Positions 43,993 to 51,826 of a DNA stretch of 64,000 nucleotides are shown piece after piece. The notes beneath the pieces are model-generated. The model was not told the origin of the DNA, did no database searches, and saw only the letters and a list, made by a program, of their open reading frames with translations. The stretch is from Deltaproteobacteria bacterium (GTDB lineage: Bacteria; Myxococcota_C; UBA6777), in the NCBI GenBank assembly GCA_006226375.1, contig SBHC01000042.1, positions 151,395-215,394 on the forward strand, read 5' to 3'. Made by a program: the position numbers and the translations under genes. The number at the start of each line of letters is the position of its first letter. The first letter of the stretch is position 1.

Positions 43993-45084
43993 TTAGACGT
44001 TGAAGAGGAACTCGATCACGTCGCCGTCTTTGACTTCGTACTGCTTGCCTTCTGAGCGAAGCTTGCCGAGTTCTTTGGCCTTTTGGGTTCCTCGGCACTC
44101 CACGTAATCGTCGAACGAGACGACTTGGGCCCGGATAAAGCCTCGCTCGAAGTCCGTGTGGATGACGCCGGCTGCTTGCGGAGCAAAGGCGCCGATGGGA
44201 ATGGTCCAGGCGCGGACTTCTTTCACGCCGGCTGTGAAGTATTGTTGCAGACCCAAGAGTCGGTAGCCCGCGCGAATCACCCGGTTCAGTCCTGGTTCGT
44301 CCATCCCCATGTCTTCGAGGAATTCGGTCTTTTCCTCGTCGTCCAGTTCGGAGATTTCGGCTTCAATCGCAGCACAGATGGGCACAACAACGGCGCCTTC
44401 TTCTTCTGCGAACGCCCGAACTTTGTCGAGGTAGGGGTTGTTCTCGAAGCCATCTTCCGCGACGTTGGCGATGTACATCGTGGGCTTGGTGGTCAACAGG
44501 TGGAGGTTCTTCAAGGACGCCAGCTCATCATCGCTCAGACCCATGATGCGAACGCGCTTGCCTTCGTTCAGGTGGTCACGAACGCGCTCCAACAAGCCGT
44601 GGATGGCCTTGGCGTCTTTGTCGTTGGCTTTGATCTGGCGCTGGTTGCGGGTGATGGCTCGTTCCATCGTCTCCAGATCGGCGAGAGCCAACTCCGTGTT
44701 GATGACTTCGATGTCTGCGAGAGGATCGACCTTGCCCGAGACGTGGACAATGTCATCGTCTTCAAAGCAGCGGACCACGTGTGCGATCGCGTTGGTCTCT
44801 CGGATGTTGGCGAGAAACTGGTTGCCCAGGCCTTCCCCTTTGGAGGCGCCCTGGACCAGACCTGCGATGTCCACAAACTCCATCACGGCCGGGATGACTT
44901 TCTGGGGATTCACGATCTCCGAGAGCGCGTCGAGGCGTGGATCGGGTACCTGTACGATCCCTTTGTTGGGCTCAATGGTACAGAACGGGTAGTTTTCCGA
45001 CGCAATGCCTGCGGCCGTCAGTGCATTAAACAAGGTTGATTTGCCTACGTTGGGCAACCCTACAATTCCACATTGAAAACCCAT
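43993..45084 (-). CDS. ychF: Redox-regulated ATPase YchF
   Basis: The 363-residue Obg-superfamily protein begins [18 protein letters not shown], with a hydrophobic stretch in place of the usual GTP-specific residues, and ends with the TGS-type domain FIRAQVVSF...[11 protein letters not shown]. YchF binds and hydrolyses ATP and binds ribosomes; it responds to oxidative stress. Full length for the family. AGGAGA lies upstream of the ATG. It is convergent with the helicase gene and divergent from the DNA methyltransferase. Confidence 0.95.
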   Translation of the reverse strand: MGFQCGIVGLPNVGKSTLFNALTAAGIASENYPFCTIEPNKGIVQVPDPRLDALSEIVNPQKVIPAVMEFVDIAGLVQGASKGEGLGNQFLANIRETNAIAHVVRCFEDDDIVHVSGKVDPLADIEVINTELALADLETMERAITRNQRQIKANDKDAKAIHGLLERVRDHLNEGKRVRIMGLSDDELASLKNLHLLTTKPTMYIANVAEDGFENNPYLDKVRAFAEEEGAVVVPICAAIEAEISELDDEEKTEFLEDMGMDEPGLNRVIRAGYRLLGLQQYFTAGVKEVRAWTIPIGAFAPQAAGVIHTDFERGFIRAQVVSFDDYVECRGTQKAKELGKLRSEGKQYEVKDGDVIEFLFNV

Positions 45085-45245
45085 TCTTCTCTTCTCCTAC
45101 GCTGGATACGGCGCTGTCGCCAATGACTCAAAATGCGCCCCTACATACCACGTTGTTTCTTTGGAAGCAATGCAGTGATTGGCAGGACGGACAAACTTCT
45201 GTATCTTGGAAGAATCTGTTTTTCATGAAGGGAGGGTTTTGCACC

Positions 45246-46457
45246 TTGAAGCGGAAGTCGCAAACACTGTCCTTGTTCTCCTCGGAACAACTGCCACCTG
45301 CTCCTGAAAAGCCCTCGTCCAAGAAGAAGGCGCAGTCGGTTGTCAGGAAGTTGAAGACGAAGAAAAAGAAGAAAGCTGCGCCTGCGCCAAAGGCCAAGAT
45401 GGCGGATGCTCCTGTCGCTTTGCCGGGGCGCTTTCCCCAAACTCGTTACCGAGGCAGCAAGCTCCGTCTCCTGGATTGGATTGTCGCTACGCTCGCGCCG
45501 TTCTGGACCGAGTCAGTGCTGGACGCGTTTGGAGGTACTGGGGCTGTTTCCTACCGCTTCAAGCAGGAGGGCAAGGCTGTCACCTACAATGACCTTCTTC
45601 CTTGCAACTTTCAGTTTGGTCGGGCCTTGATTGAGAACACCCAGGTTCAGCTGTCTGACAAAGAACTCACCGATTGGCTGCTTCCCACTGAGGGCAAAAC
45701 ATACCCCACGTGGATCAAAGACACCTTTGCCGACATCTACTTCACCGACGAAGAAAATGCATGGCTGGACCGAGTGGTCACCGATCTCAACGACTTCACC
45801 TGTGACTACAAAAAGGCCATCGCTTTTTTTGCTCTGGCTCAAGCCTGCATCAGCAAGCGTCCCTTTAATCTGTTCCATCGTAAAAATCTGTACCTTCGGA
45901 CGTCAGCGGTCGAGCGGACGTTTGGGAACAAATCGACCTGGGATCGTCCTTTCCCCGATGCGGTCCGTCGCTTTGTGGACGAAGCCAACCAGGCTATCTT
46001 CTCCGGCGCCAAATCGTGTGTGGCTGTTCAACACGACGCTGCCGAAGTTCCTGGGTCCTTTGACCTTGTCTACGCGGATCCTCCCTACATCTCCAAGAAG
46101 GGGACCTCGACCGATTACGCTGACCTGTACCATTTTCTTAATGGAATTTGTGATTATGATGCATGGCCCAAGCAGCTGGACCATAAGTCCAAGCATCGAC
46201 GATTGCTGCGTCAGGCTTCTCCCTGGACCGACAAACAGAAAATCTCCGACGCGTTTGATACCTTGTTTGGGGCTTATCCAGGTAGTGTCCTTGCTGTCTC
46301 CTATCGCAGCGACGGCATCCCCAGCATTGATGAACTCTCTGCCCTCATGAAGCGACACAGGGCTCATGTTGAGGTTCATCCTTACGGAGCCTACCAGTAC
46401 GCGCTCTCGACCAACAAGTCATCCGAAGAGGTCCTCTTGGTCGGATACGACAAGTAA
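45246..46457 (+). CDS. D12-class N6-adenine DNA methyltransferase with Lys-rich N-terminus
   Basis: The start is uncertain: a TTG at 45246 has GGGAGG 9 bases upstream, while ATGs at 45225 and 45123 are in frame with weaker sites. The 403-residue product has a Lys/Ala/Pro-rich N-terminal tail of about 55 residues. The catalytic part has RYRGSKLRLLDWI (D12/Dam-type), motif I DAFGGTGAVSY, and motif IV ADPPYISKKG, the catalytic DPPY. It should methylate adenine in a short DNA site. No restriction nuclease lies beside it, so an orphan or regulatory methyltransferase is the likelier reading. The basic tail may help bind DNA. Confidence 0.82.
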   Translation: MKRKSQTLSLFSSEQLPPAPEKPSSKKKAQSVVRKLKTKKKKKAAPAPKAKMADAPVALPGRFPQTRYRGSKLRLLDWIVATLAPFWTESVLDAFGGTGAVSYRFKQEGKAVTYNDLLPCNFQFGRALIENTQVQLSDKELTDWLLPTEGKTYPTWIKDTFADIYFTDEENAWLDRVVTDLNDFTCDYKKAIAFFALAQACISKRPFNLFHRKNLYLRTSAVERTFGNKSTWDRPFPDAVRRFVDEANQAIFSGAKSCVAVQHDAAEVPGSFDLVYADPPYISKKGTSTDYADLYHFLNGICDYDAWPKQLDHKSKHRRLLRQASPWTDKQKISDAFDTLFGAYPGSVLAVSYRSDGIPSIDELSALMKRHRAHVEVHPYGAYQYALSTNKSSEEVLLVGYDK

Positions 46458-46576
46458 GAGATCGCTTTCACACAACCTTCTTGTTTTTTTCATTCAGGTT
46501 TCAAACGCCTTTGACAGTTGCACGATAAGCTCTTCTCCATCACGTCCTCAACACAACGATGGGTAAGGAGAGAATC

Positions 46577-47686
46577 ATGTGGACCTGGTTGGACAAAGTG
46601 CTTCACGAACCTGTTGCAACGACCGAACACTTGCAACAACAGCGCACCTCCTTGGTGTGGGTCAAACTGTTTGTGTTTGCCTTGGGTGGCTACGCTCTGT
46701 TTGGGCTTAGCTCGGCGGCCCTGCGTGGTGGACTCAGCCTTGTGTTTTCGCCCCTGTTGGTGCCTGCTATTTTTCTTGGAGCGCTGTTTCTCAGCGTTCC
46801 AGCGTTGTACATCTTCAGCTCGTTTCTTGGCTCACAGATGCATCCCAAACAAACGGTCGCCCTTGGGTTGATTGCTTTGGTTGTACCTGCCCTCGTTCTC
46901 GCGGGGATGGCTCCGATTCATTGGTTCCTGGCTGTGAGCACTGGGTCTTCCAAAATTATGATGACTTGTAACATCGGGGCCAGCATCTTAGCGGGCTTGC
47001 TGGGCTTCTTTGAGATTCGCAAGGTGTGGGCTTCTCTGGAACCTCACCGCATGACTCCCCCTGAAGAGATGCCCTCCCTTCATACAATGCAAGGGATCGT
47101 TCACAGGGACATGCGGGCCGCCCGATTCCCCAAGGGGCCCAAAGCTCCCAACACTCCTGAGTCTCCTGAAGTGTTAGCCATAAAGTTCGAAGACATCCGC
47201 GAAAAGGAAGTCGTTTCATTGGAAGACGCAGCGTCTAAGACAGAGGACTACAAACCTTCCTCGGAAACGAAACAGGAGGGTCAACCAACAAGCTCTCTCG
47301 TGAGTTCTTCACCCAACTTGGAAACGGAAGATGTCCTCTCCGAAGTGAAGGAAGCAACCTCCGAAGTCACCCTCTCTGAAGCGAAAGAGTCAGTGGGTGA
47401 GACTGTCCAACACACGGAGGAGCCTCCTGCTTTGGGTGAGCCGGATGAGAGGGTGGTCTCTTCGGATGATACCGAGGAAAAGAATTCTCTACATCCCCCA
47501 AAAGCAAAGCGAGAATGTCAGGCAAAGGTTCGCGCCCGGAGCCAGGCTTCACAAGCTTCCTTCGAGCCGAAGCCAGATACTTCCAATGTTCAGGACAGGC
47601 TGTTGACGGTGTGGCTCTTTTGCTACCTGGGTATTTTGCTGAAGCTATTGCATTCCTTTGGTCCAATGCTGGGCTGGGTCGGCTAA
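46577..47686 (+). CDS. Membrane protein with long acidic central region
   Basis: The ATG at 46577 has AAGGAG 8 bases upstream. The 369-residue product has four membrane helices in its first 160 residues and a Glu/Ser/Thr/Pro-rich segment of about 150 residues. One further helix lies near the C-terminus. I recognise no family. It is the first of five close-packed genes ending in creC, so it may act with that signalling pair. The acidic region suggests a disordered cytoplasmic domain. Confidence 0.65.
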   Translation: MWTWLDKVLHEPVATTEHLQQQRTSLVWVKLFVFALGGYALFGLSSAALRGGLSLVFSPLLVPAIFLGALFLSVPALYIFSSFLGSQMHPKQTVALGLIALVVPALVLAGMAPIHWFLAVSTGSSKIMMTCNIGASILAGLLGFFEIRKVWASLEPHRMTPPEEMPSLHTMQGIVHRDMRAARFPKGPKAPNTPESPEVLAIKFEDIREKEVVSLEDAASKTEDYKPSSETKQEGQPTSSLVSSSPNLETEDVLSEVKEATSEVTLSEAKESVGETVQHTEEPPALGEPDERVVSSDDTEEKNSLHPPKAKRECQAKVRARSQASQASFEPKPDTSNVQDRLLTVWLFCYLGILLKLLHSFGPMLGWVG

Positions 47687-47727
47687 CAGATAACATCTCC
47701 ATTGTAGAAAGTTAGGAGTTATCAGAT

Positions 47728-48498
47728 ATGGTGAGTCATACAACACAGCATCCTGCGATTCTTTCCAACGGACCGAGGAAACAAGCTTCTTCCCAGAGGC
47801 AAACCCCCTCCTTGTTTGGCTTGGCAGAGCTTTTGTTGAAGGATCGTGAGCAATTGTTTCGGTTGATGCGCGAACACGACAATCTTTCAACCTTGTTGCC
47901 CAGCTTGTTGCTACTTACTCTCGCAGGGACCGTTCCTATGGGGATTGTCATGGGGAGTTACTCTGGTGGATGGCAAGTTCTGTTTGCTGCTATCAAAGTG
48001 CCCTTGATCCTGTTGGTCACGTTGGCCATTTGCCAGCTACCGTTTTGGACATGGGGCAAGTACTTTCGGGCGAGGTTGCAGATGGGGCAGGTCGCGGGCA
48101 TTACACTCAGTGCCATGGCCACAACAAGTCTGCTCCTTTTGGGATTGTGTCCTCTTCTGTGGCTCGTGGTTGGCGGAGGGACGGCGAAGTATCATGTTGC
48201 TATCCTGACGGTGGTTGGCGTCTTTTTGCTTTCGGGACTTGGCGGGGTTCGCGTGCTCTTTCAAGGTCTCATCCACGTTGCCTCTCCAGCTGACCCCAAG
48301 CAGCGAGAAGGTCTCCTTAAGATGGCTTGGGTCTGGATGGGGCTGTACACCATCGTGGGGATGCAGGTGGTATGGATCCTTCGTCCATTTTTGAGCCACC
48401 CCTGGGCCAAGCATGAATCCGTTGTGTTCTTCCGTAGCCTCGATAGCAATGTCTACCAAGCTATCTGGAAAACACTGATGGGTGTCTTGGGTCTCTAA
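47728..48498 (+). CDS. Polytopic membrane protein, unknown family
   Basis: The 256-residue product has a hydrophilic N-terminus of about 50 residues and then five to six membrane helices. The last part has VVWILRPFLSHPW, a motif found in uncharacterised six-helix proteins. AGGAG lies 10 bases before the ATG. It is second in the run 46577-51470. It is not CreD-like in length. Function unknown. Confidence 0.65.
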   Translation: MVSHTTQHPAILSNGPRKQASSQRQTPSLFGLAELLLKDREQLFRLMREHDNLSTLLPSLLLLTLAGTVPMGIVMGSYSGGWQVLFAAIKVPLILLVTLAICQLPFWTWGKYFRARLQMGQVAGITLSAMATTSLLLLGLCPLLWLVVGGGTAKYHVAILTVVGVFLLSGLGGVRVLFQGLIHVASPADPKQREGLLKMAWVWMGLYTIVGMQVVWILRPFLSHPWAKHESVVFFRSLDSNVYQAIWKTLMGVLGL

Positions 48499-48522
48499 TG
48501 CAATGCTGGGGTGGGGTTTACC

Positions 48523-49197
48523 ATGCGACTTACAGAAACGGTTTTCTTGTATGGGGCTGTTGGAGTGACATGTGGCATTGCGTTTGCTCGGCAAGTGGAT
48601 GAATCCCCACAAGCCAGGTACCTCAAAGCCTCCTTGTCTTTGTTGTTTTGGCCGTTGCTCTTTCCGTTGTTGCTGCCAAGGTCTGTCCCTCGGGATGTGA
48701 CCTGGCGAAAACAATGGGAGAAGGGTCCCTTCCATGAGTCGATTGACTCACTTCTTCAAAGCGTGAACGACGCGTTGCATCAGGCCGAAGAGCATGTCTC
48801 CTGGCCGATGGAGCGTGAGCGAAACTCCATGGAAAAGTTGTCGCAGCATTTGTACCGATGGGACGGACGAATCGCCGAGTTGAATGGCTTGTTGGAGCAG
48901 CCTGACTTTAACAAAGAACACGCAGAAGCTTTGTTAGTCGAGCGAGAAGAGCGAGGAGCCAAGGCGCCTGCGGAAAGTGCCCGGATTCATCTTGCCAACG
49001 TTTGCAAACTTCATGACCTTCGAGGAAAGCTCATCTCCAGCATGGAGGAAGCTCTAGCCATGCTTGAGCGTGTTCGTTCCCAAGTGACTCTTCTTCGGTT
49101 CACGGGGGAGTCATCCAACGAGATGAAGCGCGACATGGAAGACATCTTGCTTCTTGTGGATGGCTGGGATGACTCGTTGTCCTCGTCCTTGTGGTAA
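48523..49197 (+). CDS. Hypothetical protein with N-terminal membrane segments and coiled coil
   Basis: The ATG at 48523 (GGGG 6 bases upstream) is preferred over the in-frame GTG at 48511. The 224-residue product has two hydrophobic segments in the first 55 residues and then a highly charged, alpha-helical region rich in Glu, Arg and Leu that is likely coiled coil (residues about 75-215). It lies 24 bp after the preceding membrane-protein gene and 57 bp before creB. Function unknown. Confidence 0.62.
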   Translation: MRLTETVFLYGAVGVTCGIAFARQVDESPQARYLKASLSLLFWPLLFPLLLPRSVPRDVTWRKQWEKGPFHESIDSLLQSVNDALHQAEEHVSWPMERERNSMEKLSQHLYRWDGRIAELNGLLEQPDFNKEHAEALLVEREERGAKAPAESARIHLANVCKLHDLRGKLISSMEEALAMLERVRSQVTLLRFTGESSNEMKRDMEDILLLVDGWDDSLSSSLW

Positions 49198-49254
49198 GTC
49201 CTCTCTTTCGATACAACCATAGGTAGACCGATGACTATGGAGGGGAGCTACCCG

Positions 49255-49971
49255 ATGAAAGAGACGATTCTTCTGATTGAAGACGAGCGAGCGATCGCTG
49301 ATACTGTTGTGTATGCGTTGGAGCGCGAAGGTTTTCAGGCTGTGTGGTCACAAACGGGGGCAGATGGGCTTCAACAGTTGGAAGAACGACAGCCGGTGTT
49401 GCTGATTCTCGACATTGGACTCCCCGATGGAAACGGTTTGGACCTGTGTCGTACCATTCGCCAATCCTCTCAACTTCCCATCATCTTTTTGAGCGCTCGC
49501 AACGAAGAATTGGACCGCATCTTGGGCCTGGAACTCGGCGGAGACGACTACGTCACCAAGCCTTTCTCTCCTCGTGAGTTGGTCGCTCGGGTTCGTTCCG
49601 TGTTACGCCGGCATCGTCATATCGGGGAAAACACCCCTGTGAATGAGCCTCCTGGAAATGCAACGTTGGGTCCATTCGCCCATGACACCGAGGAAATGCG
49701 GATCTACATCGGAGACACAGCCCTCGAACTTTCTTTGCATGAGTACAGGCTCCTCGCTTTGTTGTTGGGCCGACCCAAGAAGGTCTTTACGCGCAATGAG
49801 ATCTTGGACCTTGCTTGGGAAGAGCCTGCCATGATCACTGACCGAACCGTTGACGCCCATATCAAATCCATCCGGAAAAAGATTCGGCAGGTGGACCGTT
49901 CGTTGGACCCCATCCGAACGGTTCGGGGTGTTGGGTATGCTTTGGAACTCGACCTGGACTCGAACGGATAA
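49255..49971 (+). CDS. creB: Response regulator CreB (OmpR family)
   Basis: The ATG at 49255 follows GGAGGGGAG; an in-frame ATG at 49231 lacks a better site. The 238-residue product has a receiver domain with Asp10, phospho-acceptor Asp53, Ser80 and Lys102. Its winged-helix DNA-binding domain has LSLHEYRLLALLLGRP, RTVDAHIKSIRKKIR and IRTVRGVGYAL of the OmpR/PhoB type. Pairing with the kinase downstream, whose sensor is clearly CreC-like, supports the CreB assignment. In enterobacteria CreBC controls a regulon linked to growth medium and cell-envelope stress. The kinase starts 5 bp after its stop. Confidence 0.88.
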   Translation: MKETILLIEDERAIADTVVYALEREGFQAVWSQTGADGLQQLEERQPVLLILDIGLPDGNGLDLCRTIRQSSQLPIIFLSARNEELDRILGLELGGDDYVTKPFSPRELVARVRSVLRRHRHIGENTPVNEPPGNATLGPFAHDTEEMRIYIGDTALELSLHEYRLLALLLGRPKKVFTRNEILDLAWEEPAMITDRTVDAHIKSIRKKIRQVDRSLDPIRTVRGVGYALELDLDSNG

Positions 49972-49976
49972 GACTG

Positions 49977-51470
49977 ATGAACCTGCATCTTAAGGTGTTG
50001 CTCGGCTTAGCGGTGGTTGTGATTGGGGGTGGCTTCTGGGTGTACTCCATGTTGGAAGACAACATTCGTCCCCAGTACCTCCGAGTGATGGAAGATGGTC
50101 TGGTGGATCAGGCCTATTTTCTTGCTCGGCTGGTGGAGAATGAGCTACCAGACCAAGACCCTGAAAAGCACATGAAGCCTGCTCGCCTCAAAGTCATTAT
50201 GGATGATATCAGGAACTCCCGTATCCGAGCCCGCATCTACGAATGGCAGAAAAAGTATGTGTACTTTCGCGTCTACATTACCAACAGCAAAGGCATTGTT
50301 CAGTACGACTCCGATCGTGGCTTTGCAGAAGGTCAAAACTACAAACGATGGAATGACGTCTACCGGGCTCTCAAAGGTTCGTACGGTGCTCGTTCGAGCG
50401 ACGGTGTGGACAGCCGGGGGCTTCCCTACAATGCGATGTTTGTCGCCTTTCCCTTGTACAAGAACGAACGGATTGTCGGTGCGCTAACCTTGTCCAAGCC
50501 GAAGACATCGGTGACGGGTTGGGCCGATAGGGCGCAAGCCAAGTTATGGCGCGGTGCTATCTTCTTCTCATCTGTGTTGTTTGTGTTGGCCTGGTTGCTG
50601 ACACAGCTATTGCTGCAACCTATCTTTCGACTCACCCAATACGCCCGGGATATCGCGCAGGGTCGTCGTGTACCTCCGCCGCCCGTTTCCCGCGATGAGA
50701 TTGGCACGCTCACCCAGGAATTTGTTGCGATGAAGCAGTCGCTTTGGCAGCGCCGCGACCTGGAACAGTATGTCACGCAGCTCACGCATGAACTCAAGTC
50801 ACCCATTTCTGCCATTCAAGGGGCGGCTGAACTTCTTGAAGATCCGGACATGCCACCAGAGCCGAAGCAACGCTTTCTATCCAACATCGCCGAACAAGCA
50901 GAGCGGATGGACGATATTGTTCAGCGGCTGCTCAGTCTCGTTTCGTTGGAGCAAAAAGAAGAACTCTCCAACCCCACAACCGTAAGTGTGGATGGCTTGT
51001 TGGAGCGATTGCAGCAGCGGTTCCTGCCTCTCGCAGAGCAAAGAAAAATTCACCTGACCACCGACCGTCATGAACTTTGCGAGGCTCATCTTGTGGGGGA
51101 CGAGTTCTTGTTGGAGCAAGCGTTGGTGAATTTGATGCAAAATAGCTTTCACTTCACGCCTTCAGGGGGGGAGCTTACGATCACCGTGTTGGAGCAACAC
51201 CAAACCCTGGCCGATGGCTCTCGCCGACCTGTGGTCTGTTTCCGGGTTGTCGACTCGGGCACAGGGGTCCCGTCGTATGCGTTGGACCGTGTGATGGAGA
51301 AGTTTTATTCGTTGGAGCATCCCGACACGGGAAAGAAGGGGACTGGGCTTGGGCTGCCCTTTGTGAAACAAGTGGCGTTGCTTCATGGTGGTGACTTTTC
51401 TCTGCAGAACCGAGAGCAGAAGTCTGGGGCTGTCGCCACGTTTTGGTTGCCCAAAGACAAGGAGGGCTAG
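49977..51470 (+). CDS. creC: Sensor histidine kinase CreC
   Basis: The 497-residue kinase has a membrane helix (10-26), a periplasmic sensor of about 165 residues with YKRWNDVYRALKGSYGARS, which matches the CreC sensor closely, and a second helix (193-213). Next come a HAMP-like linker, the His-box THELKSP (His271), the N-box around LVNLMQNSFHF, VDSGTG and GTGLGLPFV. It should autophosphorylate His271 and pass phosphate to CreB Asp53. No creA or creD homologue is in the window, so its targets here are probably different. The three membrane-protein genes ahead of it are candidates. Confidence 0.9.
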   Translation: MNLHLKVLLGLAVVVIGGGFWVYSMLEDNIRPQYLRVMEDGLVDQAYFLARLVENELPDQDPEKHMKPARLKVIMDDIRNSRIRARIYEWQKKYVYFRVYITNSKGIVQYDSDRGFAEGQNYKRWNDVYRALKGSYGARSSDGVDSRGLPYNAMFVAFPLYKNERIVGALTLSKPKTSVTGWADRAQAKLWRGAIFFSSVLFVLAWLLTQLLLQPIFRLTQYARDIAQGRRVPPPPVSRDEIGTLTQEFVAMKQSLWQRRDLEQYVTQLTHELKSPISAIQGAAELLEDPDMPPEPKQRFLSNIAEQAERMDDIVQRLLSLVSLEQKEELSNPTTVSVDGLLERLQQRFLPLAEQRKIHLTTDRHELCEAHLVGDEFLLEQALVNLMQNSFHFTPSGGELTITVLEQHQTLADGSRRPVVCFRVVDSGTGVPSYALDRVMEKFYSLEHPDTGKKGTGLGLPFVKQVALLHGGDFSLQNREQKSGAVATFWLPKDKEG

Positions 51471-51826
51471 CCTTTTCCTTTTTCTGCTTGGGGATGGGAC
51501 CCTATCCTGAACCCTTGGTGCCATCCACTAAAGCAAAGGGTGTGATTCAATCCTGTGGGTACCAAGTGGCCTTCGCCTTTGAGAAGTTTTTTTGAACAAG
51601 GTTCAACGATTACAAATAGGAACCAAGCCCAAGAAAATACGAAGCCAGGAAGTAGATTCTTGTGAGACTTGCCGTTTACAAAGAAAGTCTTACAAGAGGA
51701 ATCCTTTCTGAAAGGGAAGAGTCCTGTGATATAGTGTTGAAGCACAGGACGTTTCTTCAACGTTTTCTCCCCTCGAACCTAATTAACCGTTTCCTTACTT
51801 GTTTCGGTAATACGAAAGGAAATTGT
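51471..51826 (+). other. 356-bp intergenic leader of the giant lipoprotein gene
   Basis: No gene is supported here; the frame of the downstream protein runs through part of it but without a signal-like start. It contains a TTGAAC-AAG-GTTCAA palindrome (51592-51606) preceded by seven T, a CCTTTC-T-GAAAGG palindrome, and the two crossing inverted repeats annotated separately. TATAGT at 51730-51735 could be a -10 box but has no good -35. Confidence 0.5.
51721..51761 (+). promoter_or_regulatory. Two crossing inverted repeats in the leader (pseudoknot or alternative hairpins)
   Basis: GTCCTGTG (51721-51728) pairs with CACAGGAC (51743-51750), and GTTGAAG (51736-51742) pairs with CTTCAAC (51755-51761). 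The two stems (8 and 7 bp, both perfect) cross. If RNA, they form an H-type pseudoknot or two mutually exclusive hairpins; if DNA, they are overlapping operators. They end 65 bp before the giant lipoprotein start. Confidence 0.45.

Noticed and set aside
44083..45039. 318-residue plus-strand frame opposite ychF
   Set aside because: Antisense to a full-length conserved ychF; no start signal.
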